The notes: a model not told the origin generated them from the sequence alone. Shown: positions 36,352 to 47,809, counted from the first letter of the stretch. The stretch: 64,000 nt of DNA from Cytospora piceicola (GCA_023375675.1 JALQBC010000009.1:1116001-1180000); one strand, 5' to 3'. Numbers and translations: made by a program.

Positions 36352-37711
36352 CTTGTCGCTTGATAAAGGGTCTAATAATTTGTTACTCGCGGTGTTCACC
36401 TACCTAGGTAGAGCAGTCTCGTCCAAGGAACGAAGTCTATACCAGCCCAAGCTTCAGATGTTCCTCCTGTAATTACAAGGAGGGCTTCATATATCACATA
36501 TCATTTTAACCAACGTGCCAACCAAATCGAAGGGGGAACGGACCGAACTTCTGGATGACCTGAAATCTGCTGAGATATTACCAGGCGAGCTTCGACAGGA
36601 TGGCAGTGCAGTGTACTACTGTACATGTATCTATGTGATCTGGAGGCGGCCTGCTGCATATGAACCAATAGTTCGACCCAAAGATATGCTGCTACAGATC
36701 TGTACCTGGGAACGTGATCTTCACCAAGTATTTTGGTTCCGAGCACTTGAGTTGTCTGCATGCCATATTTTCTTCAAGTAATGGTGCTCGACACTGCTAC
36801 CTTACGACACTTGTCTAAGTCCAATCGTGGTGATAAGCTGCAAAAGTCCGATCATACCTGTAATATCCTGTAACTTGCTGGATGTTGCACCTCGACGACC
36901 ATTGCGAAAGGTCGAGCACAGTAGTTGCTGATGCTACCAGATGATGGAGGTACATAGCACAGTACTATATATTGATAGGTAGCGCAGCCAGTCAATGACA
37001 TCCAATGCCATAGCGGTCACGCCTCTCCCCCGCCCAACCTTCGGGCACAGAGCAGCCGACGATGCTCCGAAACCCTGGCTAAGAAGACTTCCTGAAGGGA
37101 ACTCGAGCTTCGTCGAGCCAGCACAGCACAGCACATCACATCACAGCGCATGGCATGGCGTGCCTCGTACGCCAGGAAGCAGCCATGCCAACTACTCCCC
37201 TCCCTGCACTCTCATATCTACCTGGTAATTCATCCTCCGTTTGCCCTGCAGGTCTACTGCATGGTAGTAATACCCGACCACCCTCCTTCTCCATGACCTG
37301 GGAATTCCCAAGCCAGTCTTTCCTTCTTCTCCGGGCGCCCAGACGAGCCTATTCGTCAATATTGAGCCATACCTAGGTAGTCCTTCCTGTCTAAATGTAA
37401 TATGAAGAACACCTCGAAGGCAATTTTGCCTCCTACGCTCCTTCACCTAAGACAACCACAAATCCATCAGAACGAGCGAATGAACGGACTGACACCTCAA
37501 CGACTCGGCCCAAAAGCTGCGATAAATGGCTTTGTGAATGAAGACTTGGGATTTCCATGCCCTGACCGTACCTACACTATATTTAGTTGTTTTGGCGACT
37601 AATGACCAAGGAAACCATCGAAATACGGCAGTGATCGATGGGACTAACAAGGAGACGAGGCGGTCATTTTGGAGCCAAGGAAAAAAAGGAACAGCAGTTC
37701 GTCTGCGGGCC

Positions 37712-40700
37712 ATGGCTTCCCCGTCTTCATCGGCGACAGAAGGTGGAGTGTTTGAAGAAATTGGGTCCGACTCCAGCTCCAGCTTCAAGGACACAGTCGA
37801 CCAAGAAACCGCCGCCGCCGCCACTGTTGACCACGATGCGAATCCTGTTGGTTCTGACCCCCACCAGGCCGGATCCTCGACCTTGACGATAGACAATCCT
37901 CGTCAATACCAATCGTCCGAATGCGCAGTTCATGTTCACCGAGTCAATCACAATTCCTCCAAACTGCCCGCTTTCCGTTTCGCGGACCGCACACTAGGCC
38001 TATCTCTGTCTCGTCTTCCCGCTCTTCCCGGCTTACTGCAAAGCAACACCAAGAACGGCGCCGGCACCAACATTAATGATAGTCATAGCACAAGCAAGCA
38101 GCACCCCTCCTCGCCTGTCTCTTCTGGCCTAGACCCTGGCCCCCGCCCAGGGGTAATGCCCACATTGACTCCGGCAGTGGAATCCACTCTGCAAACAGCG
38201 CACCAAGGGGACCGCCCAGGCCAAAATACCACAGAACCAGAAAATCGTCCCTCTGCTACTGCTGCTGCTAGTCATCCCGCTGCACAACACCCCGTGACCA
38301 CCTGCATCTCCCATCCTCCCAATCAGCAGCAAACGCCACCCGACGCCTCTCGTCCTACTGCGACGTCAGAACTTAAGGTTATCCCCCCAGCAGGAGCGAG
38401 ATCAAGATCAAGATCAAGATCAAGATCAAAATCAAAATCAAAATCAAAATCAAGACCCAGCACAAACCAGACGGCCACTACCACGGTGCCCACTACACCC
38501 ACTACGCCCACTGCTGCCGACCAGCCCACTTCGTTTCCAATTGACACCAACAGCACTGCCGACGCCTCACCACCCGCCGCTCCTCCTTCACAGACCGACG
38601 ACTCCCCCTCTTGCCCGACTCCAGCAACGCGACCGCGTACACACCACGCTGACATCACTCCTGGTTCCGACGACCGCACTCCACCAATTTCTAGGCGGGC
38701 CTCGCAGGGCGCGCAATTGTCAGGGGTTACCATTGCCAATGAGTGCGCTCAGGGCGAACGAGAAGTCATATTACCAAGGGTTGTAAACGGCGACTTGCCC
38801 TATGACGACGACAAGTCTGAACCGCGGAAACCTACATCACGGCCACCAATATCATATAGACCACCTCCTTTTCCCCCGACCCCTGGCCGTCCGACCATCC
38901 CTCGCATACGTTCCTTCCGCTCATCAGGCTCTCGTAAGAGCCCCCAGTCCGACATGAATAATTCAGCATCCCGCCCCTATGGAGACGGAGACGACTCTGA
39001 GGACTCGAGCCACAGGTCTCGGTCGCTGCGAGCGCTCGAGGGTCGCCCCAGCATCGACTGGTCGAGAGAAACCTCGCCTCCAAATCCCGACGGGGAGACC
39101 CTAGCCACCATAGAAAGCGAAAACACTGCCGACATATTTATGAACATTGCGCACGAAGACGCTTCGTCGTCCTCCCGTCCAAAACCAGACGGGCGCGTCG
39201 ATGATGATCAAAACGGCCCAATGGTAAGTGCTTGACTTGTTCCGTGATGACTTTATACCTCCACGAGCGATGATTCCACCGTTTTCAATCGAACGAATGC
39301 GCTTGGGCTTTCCCACAACTTCCGTCCCCACAACTTTGTCCACAAGTGGAATGAAGTGCGATGCCCAGACCCCTGATTGAGGAGATCCTGATGTCCTGCA
39401 TGCGAGTCTCTGTGGGGACTGCTGTATCCAACACGGCCGACCGTGTCTCAGATCCATACTTGCCTTCCCGTTAGATCACCACCTTTCATTTTCTTCACCA
39501 GCAACGTGTTACAGAATTGTCCGTCGGGCAGTAGTGCATGTCTTGGATTGCGCATGGAAGCTGACCACTCCCAGTCCCGCGCTGTGCGGTCCGCACGTCA
39601 ACGGCCGCTCTCTACCGCCATCCCCTCCCCTTTTCAAAACCCTACTTCACCCCAGATCTCACGACGTCTCTCAGACCAGACTTCTCGCACAAGGCGGACA
39701 ACGGAGGATCAGCACGCCCAGTACCTTGATCGGGAACTACCACACCGGAGCAACACCATCGATAGGCCTTCATTGAGTTTGGATGCCACTCGAGCTCGGT
39801 CTACAGTCTCATCGCTGAGGCAATCACCAGTGACACCGCGAACCTACGGTGCTCCCGACACGTCTGCCGAGGGAAGCTCGATATTTGCGCGGCGGCCGGC
39901 CACCACTGACCACCCTCGACCTTCTCACAGACACCCTACCGGCCTGTCAAAGTCGTTCAATTCCTCGCCCCTCGTACCAAAGAACAGCGAGTCGCATCAC
40001 CCAACTGGAGCTCACCACGAGGCATCCGAGTCATCGAACTCAACCGCTGCACCCTCGACAGTCTGGGACGAACTTGATGAACTGAAATCCCGTATTCACC
40101 GACTGGAACTGACCGGAAAGATGCCGCGCACCTCTGGCGCAGCAATCTCGAGAGCTTCTGATGAGCGGCCACCAACGGCAGGGACGGGTGCGACGACTAT
40201 GTCGGGCTCGCCAAAACGAGTATCCGGGGCAGGCGTTGCGCAGACGGAAATCCTCAGTACTGCATCCTCACTACGGGATTCGCAACCGATCCTGAAGTCG
40301 GCTTTGTCAAAGACCAAGCCACTCGTAAGCTCCGACATATACGATGCCATCGAAGCAGCTGCCAATGATGCGGTTTCACTGTCTCAAATGATGGGCGCAG
40401 TGGGTCAGCCAGGGCCCATCTCCAGTGGAGCAAGTACGATTGGAGTCGGCGGTTCAACTACTGTTACAGATCGGCAACTTCGAAAGAAAACAGATAGCAT
40501 CTGTCGCAGTCTTACTGAGTTGTGTCTGGCTTTGACGGATGAGGCCAGTCGGCGGAAAATCACAGTACAGAACTCTCAGCCACAGCTACGAGAAATGGCG
40601 AAACCCAACGAACAGGAACTTCCCAGCAGCCCACCGCCTATGAAAGTTTTCAGTGGAATTTCACGCCGGAGCACAATCAATGCTGATGACCCTGTTCCCA

Positions 40701-41497
40701 GCGTGGAATACATGACCAGCCCCCGAGCCACTAGGTTCGAGAAGAAGGCCACGTTCAATTTCACTGGCTTGAGTGGCCCGTCCGCTCTAGAAAATCCACG
40801 ATATGCGTCAAGCGTTCTGGGTAATGACGCTGCAACACCTGGTCGAAAATCTTCCCTTGTGATAAACCGAACACGCCGGGGCGTGACAGAGGAGCCTGAC
40901 GACCAAGGCAGGAAAACGTCGCTTCTCAGAACCCGGCGAGCTGGCACTGAAGAACCCGACGAAGGGCGCAGAACTTCCTACCTCCTGCCTCCGAGCCGTG
41001 TCACTACCATTGGCCGCGGAAGTGAAATGAACGAAGAGCCAGGCTCGCGTTTCCGAGCGCCATCGAGAGCTGTCACTGAACTTGGAGCTTTGCGGGTCGA
41101 GGTGCCTTCCCGAGATAGAGAAGACATGACGCGAGGTTCCTATCAGTTCCAGGAACCGTCCTCCGCCAGTTCAGCAATGCCTCGCAGGCGCTTGATCACA
41201 TCTAATCTACCCACACCTAATATTCAGCCCTCTCGTCTCTCCACCCCTACGACGCCAAGCTCCCGCCGCTTCTTTGGGATTGATCGGCCAGCCCAGCAAG
41301 ACAGACAGGAGCGACAGGACAGAGGAGACACCAGCAACTTGACCGAGAGACTGGCCGAGGAACGAGGGCAACGACAATACTCGTCCGGCCCATCGACGAT
41401 GTCGTTCATCAACCGGACATCTAGTATCAACCGCAAACGACAGAGTGGAATCCCCAGCTTTTCTGGAACTGCCTCCAACGCCGGTGGTTATAGATGA
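37712..41497 (+). CDS. Large Ser/Pro-rich protein of unknown function
   Basis: Two exons: 37,712-39,223 and 39,575-41,497, giving 1144 residues. I take the ATG in GGGCCATGG at 37,712. An in-frame ATG at 37,538 would add 58 residues, but its context is poorer. The intron is 351 bases (donor ATG|GTAAGT, branch GCTGAC, acceptor TCCCAG) and joins the two long frames in phase. The protein is mostly low-complexity. A run of Ser-Arg and Ser-Lys dipeptides at about 228-249 is encoded by AGATCA/AAATCA hexamers. Ordered-looking parts are ENTADIFMNIAHED (about 490), WDELDELKSRIHRLELTGK (about 667-686, a short coiled coil), SDIYDAIEAAANDAVSLSQMM (about 760) and DRQLRKKTDSICRSLTELCLALTDE (about 802-826). 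These look like conserved islands in a scaffold-like protein. I do not recognise a named family. Confidence 0.8.
38396..38456 (+). repeat. Coding hexanucleotide repeat (Ser-Arg / Ser-Lys)
   Basis: Four AGATCA units followed by about four AAATCA units inside the first exon of the Ser/Pro-rich gene, encoding alternating Arg-Ser and Lys-Ser. The switch from AGA to AAA is a single transition copied along the array. Confidence 0.85.
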
Positions 41498-42507
41498 CTG
41501 TGACATACACGCTTTGTACATGTACGGCACAAAATGACGACTACGGCTCAACATGGCGTTGAGCTGTATAGAAGGGGCTTTTCTGCATTAAAGGGCGTTC
41601 TTGCACACAAACAGGAAGCTTGATACCCACGTATGCATGACCAGAGCTGGCATAGCTCTAGTGGCGTTCTCTCAACTTAATAACCGTGTTAATTTCCGCA
41701 TCGCGTATCTACCATCGACAAAAAGGGCGCCTACACATGGAGCCGCCTTGTACATATTAAGGAGGAATAGTAAAAATTTCTTTTGTTCCGCAGAAAGTGG
41801 AGCTGGCATGGTGTCGGCGGAGAAGAGGGAAAGCAGGGCGGATGCACACTGCACCAAAGGCGTTTCTTTTGTCAAGATTTTGGGGTCCTTTGGACCGGCG
41901 TATAACTGCTGAGGTGTTCAGCTTGGGATTCTGTCTATCGAGAGAAGGCAGACATCTGCAGGGAGTTCGGGCGCCAAAATTTCACCATCGATACCCGTCG
42001 ACCTTGGAAGGAAAAGGACAAACTTTGTATTTGTATGTATGTGTCTCTAGATATTCATTGGAGACAGGTTTTTATCAATGTATTATATGCTTACCCTTTG
42101 TTGGTTGGGTAACAATATTTATGTTCTCTGTTGCCGCGGTGCCTCAGAAATGTCCGCAAAGCTGTATGATGGTCCGAATGGAGTGAGTACTAAGGTACTG
42201 AAAATGATGCCCACCCGTCCCGGGTATAAACGGATGGGCGGTATTAACAAAACTACAATAAGAATTGTACTAGGTTGCGATGCTTCTTGTAACTCGGGCG
42301 TGGCGGATGTATTTTGGTTGCTGTACTCCGTATGCCTTCACGATACGCCGCAGTGGATTGAGTCAGACCGACGGCGGCGGATAATCATGCACCAAACAAT
42401 TTTGGGGGCTTTAACATTTTAACGTCACCAACTACAAGTGAAGAAAGACTACAAATTTCACAGCCACTAGAGGGAATCTCTTTTTATTTCATCAAAGTTC
42501 GAGCTTC
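41498..42507. other. Intergenic region before TPT1
   Basis: About 1 kb holding the 3' UTR of the Ser/Pro-rich gene and the promoter of TPT1. A 114-codon frame at 42,078-42,422 has no recognisable features and I treat it as chance. No RNA gene was seen. Confidence 0.55.
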
Positions 42508-43170
42508 ATGAGAGCACCAGTTCACTTTACAGGTCGCGTTACAGATTTCACTTCAAGAGCGCTAGGCCTTGCGCAACGCCTTCCCAGCAACTCATCACCT
42601 TTTGCGTCTTTCCACCACTTCTCCACTAGGACAGAAAATACACGACCTTATCAAGGCCTATTTCTTACCAGGAATTATTCGACAAGACCGAAAGGAAACA
42701 AGTTTCTCATCAGCATGGAGGCAGACGACCTGGCAGAAAAGTTCGAGGCCAAGGCCTCCATGCAGGGAGGCGGTGGGAAGGCCAAGGGCGGTCGCAAGGG
42801 CGGCGGCGGCGGCGGGAAGCCTGCCGACGGGGGAAAGCAGAGGGAGAAGCAGATCTCCATGGCGCTGTCGAGGCTGTTGCGGCATCAGGCTCTGAATGCC
42901 GGCATCACGCTGGACAAGGAGGGGTACGCGCCTCTGGACCGTGTGGTAAGTTGGCCTTCTTCCGTTCCTCTCTCTCCCCCCCCCCCCTCTCTCTTTTGTC
43001 ACCACCAGGCTAACCATACCCAACCCGACCCCAGCTCCAATGGGGTCCCCTCCGCAGCCTGGGCACCACCGTGCAGGAGATAGCCCAGGTCACAGCCGAC
43101 AACGAGAAGCAGCGCTTCTCCATGAAGCCGGCGGCCGACCCGTCAGCCAGCAGCACCAGCACCAGCACCA

Positions 43171-43203
<33 letters not shown>

Positions 43204-43814
43204 ACCCCGACCCCGACCCCGACCCGGCCGGCTGGCTCATCCGCGCCAACCAGGGCCACAGCATCAAGCTCGAGTCCGAGGCGCTCCTGAGGCCCATCAC
43301 CCTGGAGGCGGGCAACGTGCCGCCCGTGGTCGTGCACGGGACCTACTTCGCCTACTGGCCGCGCATCGTCGAGGCCGGCGGCCTGCGGCGCATGGGCAGG
43401 ACCCACGTGCACTGCTCGACGGGCCTGCCGGAAGGCGGCGGCGCGGGCGCGGGCGGCGGTGACGCCGCCGCCGCCGCCGCCGTCGTCTCGGGCATGAGGT
43501 GGGACGCCGAGGTCCTGGTGTACGTCGACGTGCGGCGGAGCCTGGAGGACGGCGCGCTGGCGTGGTGGGTCAGCGACAACGGGGTCGTGCTGACCGAGGG
43601 CGCGGGCGAGGAGGGCCTGGTGCCGGCGCGGTACTTCTCCCGGGTCGTCGGGCGGCGGGAGGACGTGGGCACGCTGTGGGAGGGGGGCGAGTGGGCCGCG
43701 GACCTGCCCGAGGGCGTGAGGGACCGGCCGCCGCCCGCGAAGGGGGGGAGGGGGAGGGGGGGCGGCGGGCGGGGCGGGAAGGGGGCCGGTAGGGGGAGGG
43801 GGAAGGCGGCTTGA
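42508..43814 (+). CDS. TPT1: tRNA 2'-phosphotransferase (Tpt1/KptA)
   Basis: Two exons: 42,508-42,945 and 43,035-43,814, giving 405 residues. The intron is 89 bases (GTAAGT ... CCCCAG), phase 0, joining LDRV to LQWGPL. The enzyme removes the 2'-phosphate left at the splice junction of tRNAs, using NAD+. Family motifs are LSRLLRHQAL (R125-H126), LIRANQGHS (R216), RMGRTHVH (R268) and WWVSDNGVVLTEG. The usual length is about 230 residues; extra length comes from a Gly/Lys-rich stretch before the first motif, a Ser-Thr/Ala10/(Asp-Pro)4 insert at about 183-210, a Gly/Ala insert near 280 and an RGG-type tail. Residues 1-69 look like a mitochondrial presequence, and a second ATG at 42,715 (MEADDLAEKF) would make a form without it. 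Exon 2 is extremely GC-rich, and the RIP-mutated block begins about 220 bases downstream. Confidence 0.93.
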
Positions 43815-43842
43815 GGGTGGGGGGTGGGGGGTGGGGGGGGGG
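43738..43842 (+). repeat. G-run tract over the TPT1 3' end (quadruplex potential)
   Basis: More than ten runs of three or more G fall in about 105 bases, spanning the codons of the RGG-like tail (GGRGRGGGGRGGKG), the stop codon and a following GGGGTGGGG-type run. The coding strand is the G-rich one, so the mRNA would share the property. Confidence 0.8.
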
Positions 43843-44030
43843 AGCTACGGCTGTCAGGTCATCTATCTCTGCGGAGGTGGTACAGGCTGGAGTCTGATGC
43901 TGGTGGTCGGGGACGACTTGTCGTCACAGCCAGCTAAGAGTTACCGTCACAGATGCCTTACCTCGATAACGAGAGGCGGTAATTTCCGATTTTGGTAGGT
44001 CTCAACTCCTGAGACAGTGTTTCTGGAGCA
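43815..44030. other. Boundary between gene-bearing and RIP-mutated DNA
   Basis: About 215 bases of ordinary composition (CpA and TpG still common, as in CACAGATGCC) follow the TPT1 stop. Right of about 44,030, TTTTCGAGTTTAA-type AT-rich sequence takes over. The step from a very GC-rich exon to an AT-rich repeat block is completed in under 300 bases. Confidence 0.7.
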
Positions 44031-44031
44031 G

Positions 44032-44095
44032 ATTTTCGAGTTTAAGACCTGTTTTTAGAGTGTATTTTCGAGTTTAAGGCTTATTTTTAAAGTGT
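44032..44095. repeat. 32-bp tandem duplication at the block edge
   Basis: ATTTTCGAGTTTAAGACCTG... (44,032) is followed 32 bases later by ATTTTCGAGTTTAAGGCTTA... (44,064). The differences are mostly transitions, as expected after RIP. TTCGAG and TTCGAC words recur down to about 44,217. Confidence 0.75.
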
Positions 44096-44332
44096 ATTTA
44101 AAGCTGATATATATATCGTAAGTTTTACTTCGACCTTTAAGTTTAGCCTTCGAGTTTAATTATAGCTATCTCTCTATCTCTATATAGCCTTCGACCTTCG
44201 ACCCTTGACCTTCGAGTCTTAATCGTCTAGCTTTTATTACGCCTAATAAACTACTAATTATCTAACTATAGCTACTGGGGAACGGCGGTAGGACCGCCTG
44301 CCGAGAAGGCCTTCCGTTAGGAAGGATCGGAA

Positions 44333-44483
44333 ACTTAATAGCTAGTTAGTTAGATAGTTAAATACGCCGCTTAGGCTGCTCCGGATCCGATAGAGTAACG
44401 CCCTTCGGGCGTTACTCTATCGTCTCCTCCGCAGCCTTAAGCGGCGAGATAATTAATTAACTAACTAACTTACTAGCTACTTT
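44333..44483. repeat. Large imperfect inverted repeat (about 150 bp)
   Basis: The core is a perfect 16-bp stem CGATAGAGTAACGCCC / GGGCGTTACTCTATCG around TTC (44,388-44,422). Outside it, CGCCGCTTAGGCTGC pairs with GCAGCCTTAAGCGGCG with one bulge, and beyond that TAGCTAGTTAGTTAGATAG pairs imperfectly with the rightward CTAACTAAC... sequence. The CTAA/CTTA array begins directly on its right side. It resembles a fold-back or MITE-like unit, or the edge hairpin of a larger element. Confidence 0.75.
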
Positions 44484-44698
44484 ACTAACTAACCTATTAG
44501 CTAACTTACTTATATACTTACCTACTTACTTACTTACTTAATAACTAAATAACTAACTTATTAGCTACTTTATTAACTAATCTATTAGCTAACTTACTAG
44601 CTAACTTACTTATTAGCTATTTTACTTATTAGCTATTTTACTTATTAGTTAATTTACTTAATAGCTAAGTTACTAGCTAACTTACTAGCTAACTTAGC

Positions 44699-44733
<35 letters not shown>

Positions 44734-45047
44734 CTACTTACTTAGTTACTAGCTAACTTACTAACTAACTTACTAACTAACTTACTAACTAACTTACTAA
44801 CTACCTTACTAACTAACTTACTAACTAACTTACTAACTACTTTACTTATTTACCTACCTACCTACTTACTTACTTACTTACTTATATACTTACTTACTTA
44901 CTTACTTACCTACTTACTTACTTATTTACTTATTTAATAGCGAATTTACTTACTAGCTAATTTACTAGCAAACTTACTTACTTACTTACTTAGTTACTAG
45001 CTACCTTACTAACTAACTTACTAACTAACTTACTAAGCAACTTACTA

Positions 45048-45121
<74 letters not shown>

Positions 45122-45388
45122 CTACTTACTTACTTACCTACTTACTTAATTACCTACTTACCTACTTACTTACTAACTTACTTACTTAATTCGAATTTAC
45201 TTACTAGCTAATTTACTAGTAAACTTACTTACTTACTTACCTACTTACTTACCTACTTACTTACTTACTTACTTAGTTACTAGCTAAGTTACTAACTAAC
45301 TTACTAACTAACTTACTAACTAACTTACTAATTAACTTATTAACTAACTTACTAACTTACTAACTTACCTACTTACTTACTTACTTAC
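44454..45388. repeat. CTTA/CTAA-type tetranucleotide array, left part
   Basis: Almost the whole interval is made of CTTA, CTAA, CCTA and AGCT-containing tetramers, with longer pure CTTA runs (for example about 45,050-45,120) and occasional inserts such as AATTCGAATTTACTTACTAGC (45,188 onward). It is interrupted on its right by the LTR element and resumes at 52,972, so the two parts were one array of about 1.5 kb before the insertion. Confidence 0.92.
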
Positions 45389-45629
45389 TGTTATAGGCTC
45401 GAGCCTTAAGGCTCGCGCGTAGGGTTAAGGAACAGGACTATAGTCCTTTAAAGTACGGGACTATAGCGGGCCTGTAAAGGGCCTACGATACCTTTATAGC
45501 GGACCTCTTATAATATATATATAGTAAAAGGAAGTTCTTTTTTAAAGAACTTCTTTCCTTCCTTTTTATACTTTAGAATATATCTTTTTAGTATTTACTT
45601 ACTATTATATCGTAAGCTAGCCTTTAATA
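45389..45629 (+). repeat. 5' LTR
   Basis: 241 bases, beginning TGTTATAGGC and ending CCTTTAATA, where the 3' LTR has the canonical TG...CA end sequence CCCTTAACA. It aligns to the 3' LTR without any gap. Its left (outer) half keeps G/C where the 3' LTR has A/T; its right half is the more mutated one. Confidence 0.93.
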
Positions 45630-47809
45630 TTTCTAAAGTATCTTTTATCTTCTCCGGACTCGGAATTTAGTAGATTAGTAAGTAGGCTAGATAATTCTAT
45701 ATTAATAGACAATAACGTAAAAGCCGTTCTTATCCCTTTTCCCGATAACGAGATAAATACCGAGTTTAGTAATCTCTTATTTAGGTAGCAGATAGCCCCG
45801 ATATTCTTATAGACTACTAACGTTTATAACGACGACGTTTTATAAATTCTTCGATTTTAGTTAAGAAACTTTACTTTTAAAATAGCTACCGATGTTCCGG
45901 CTTCCCGACGTAAGCCCTTACCGATTAGTACCCTTTATAATAGTAATAAAGCGACTTTTCGTTTTTAAAGGGTTACTATTAAGTATAAACTTTAAGCCGA
46001 TACTATTTTTATTAGTAGCTAATAAGACTGCTAAGTTTTTTTTTAAGCTGTACTTTTACCGGTAGTTTAAAACCGCGTTTTTACTTTTTATAAAGAAGAA
46101 GGTAAGGATTATTTATTTAATACGACGGATTTTTTAAATTATTTTAAAAACTGTTTTAGTAATCCGTACTATGTCGTTTCTGCTTTTATTAAGCTTACCG
46201 CCTTTCGAATAAAAAACTCTAAGATTTTTTTTTAATTTTTAGTTAAATTCGAATAGCTTTTCGTTATAGCAGAAGGCTTTTACTAAACAAACGAGGTTTA
46301 TATTAACTACTTTTATAACTCGCTTTCGAAGTAACTCCGGGAGTAGGCTATTAGACGTAAAGTAAACTAATATAACTATTAGTAAGCGGTTAAAATATAC
46401 CGCGATATCTTTTAAAATATCGAAACTTAAAACTTAAAATAACGTTTTTCGGCTTTATATTTTACCTTTTCGTAACCTCTCCGAAACTAAAACAGTAATA
46501 CCGCGATATCGGGTATTAATACTATTTCTTTAAGTAACCGTTTAAGTAACCGTTATAACCGAGGTAGGTTTTCTACTCTTTTATAATAAGGCGGCAGATA
46601 CTCGGCTTTATAAGGCTTTACTAACGGTACTATTACTTTTTAAAGCGACGGCCGCCGATAAGCTTAATAAACCTTTAAAACAATTTATAACTTTCGACGT
46701 AAAGCAGGAGCTTATCTTTATTACAGATTTTAATAGTATTATATCCGCGATTACTTACTTTTCTTTACTCGCGCTTTAGTAACGGTTAATAAGTTAAAAG
46801 TTAATAACAGACTTACCGACGATAAAGATTCTGTTACCTTTTCGGGAAAAGCTTAGCTTTTAAGATAAGTCTCTTTTAAAGGCTTTAAAACCTAATACGT
46901 TTTACAGTAGAAAATAAGAATAGTATATACCGGGACTTATAAGAGAAGATAAATAAACTACTTTTCTTCGTACTTATCCTTTTTAATAATATATATTTTC
47001 TCGACGTTTAAATTAATAACGGTTATAACTATTATAGTATAATTAGTAAACGTTTTATTTAAAAACTTAGTTTCGAATAAATCCGATTACCTTATACCTA
47101 TAATTTAAGTACGATTTTAAATACTTAACGTAATAAGGTTATTACTTATATAGTTTAAACTATAATTAATATAAATAAATAATAGTAGCCTGCGTTTTTA
47201 TATATAATTTTTAGTATAGCTCGAGACGTTATTTTAAGTCTTTTATAAATACGTTACCGATAAGTTACTTTAAACCTGTTTAAAAGGTGTTTCTATATTA
47301 GTACTATAGGCGGTTTAATTATCTGCGAATTTATAGCACGCCCGGTATAACCTTAAGTCTACTCGATTATTAGTAACGTTTTTACTATTATCGCTTATCG
47401 AGAGAAATATAAGTTAACGTCGAGCTATATATTTATTAATACTAGTTTTTATAAGATAACTTATATTTTAAACGTTACGGCTTTACTAAACGCCGGTATA
47501 TTTTTACCGGCTAATATTATTATCTTTTTACCTCCGGAAGTCTAAGACTTTATAAACCTTTTCGATAAAGAAAAAGCCGATACTTTACTTTCGTATTACA
47601 GTAGTTTAGATTATTATATCTGTTTTAAAAAGGACGAATATAGCTAGACTTTTAAGCTTTTTTAAAAACCGCTATATAATATACTATAAGATTAGCTCTT
47701 TAAACTATATAAGTAAGTTATTAAACTTATAGATAAAGGTTAGGTTTATATAAGTACTTTACTTATTATAGCTTTAGTCTTACTTATTAAAAAGGTAAGC
47801 GGAAGCTAA

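Larger units (their letters stand above)
31199..37711. other. 6.5-kb divergent intergenic region
   Basis: Upstream of both the phosphatase (leftward) and the Ser/Pro-rich gene (rightward). I found no frame with family similarity; the longest (about 165 codons at 35,726-36,220) looks like a chance frame. On the phosphatase strand, 31,690-32,170 and 32,455-32,560 are pyrimidine-rich and may be its leader. Simple repeats: TGCAGG-type hexamers at 32,252-32,280, an AG run at 32,912-32,938, GACAAG units at 33,921-33,945, and GGTAGACT units near 35,443-35,467. TACCTAGGTA occurs at 32,282, 36,401 and 37,370. Confidence 0.55.

Noticed and set aside
39443..39574. Separate gene starting at 39,443
   Set aside because: The frame is open there only by chance. 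The splice at 39,223/39,575 joins two long frames in phase with good donor, branch and acceptor, so I treat it as one gene.
42078..42422. 114-codon frame before TPT1
   Set aside because: Short and unrecognised; it lies where a 3' UTR and a promoter are expected.
44292..44346. Hairpin followed by CTAG-T, resembling a Helitron 3' end
   Set aside because: The hairpin-to-CTAG distance is long, no 5' TC end or Rep/helicase sequence was found, and the inverted copy near 54,500 lacks the CTAG.
44454..45388. CTAA/CTTA array as telomere-derived repeat
   Set aside because: The unit is a tetranucleotide and does not derive from TTAGGG/CCCTAA by CpA-to-TpA change in a simple way; no TTAGGG tract is present.
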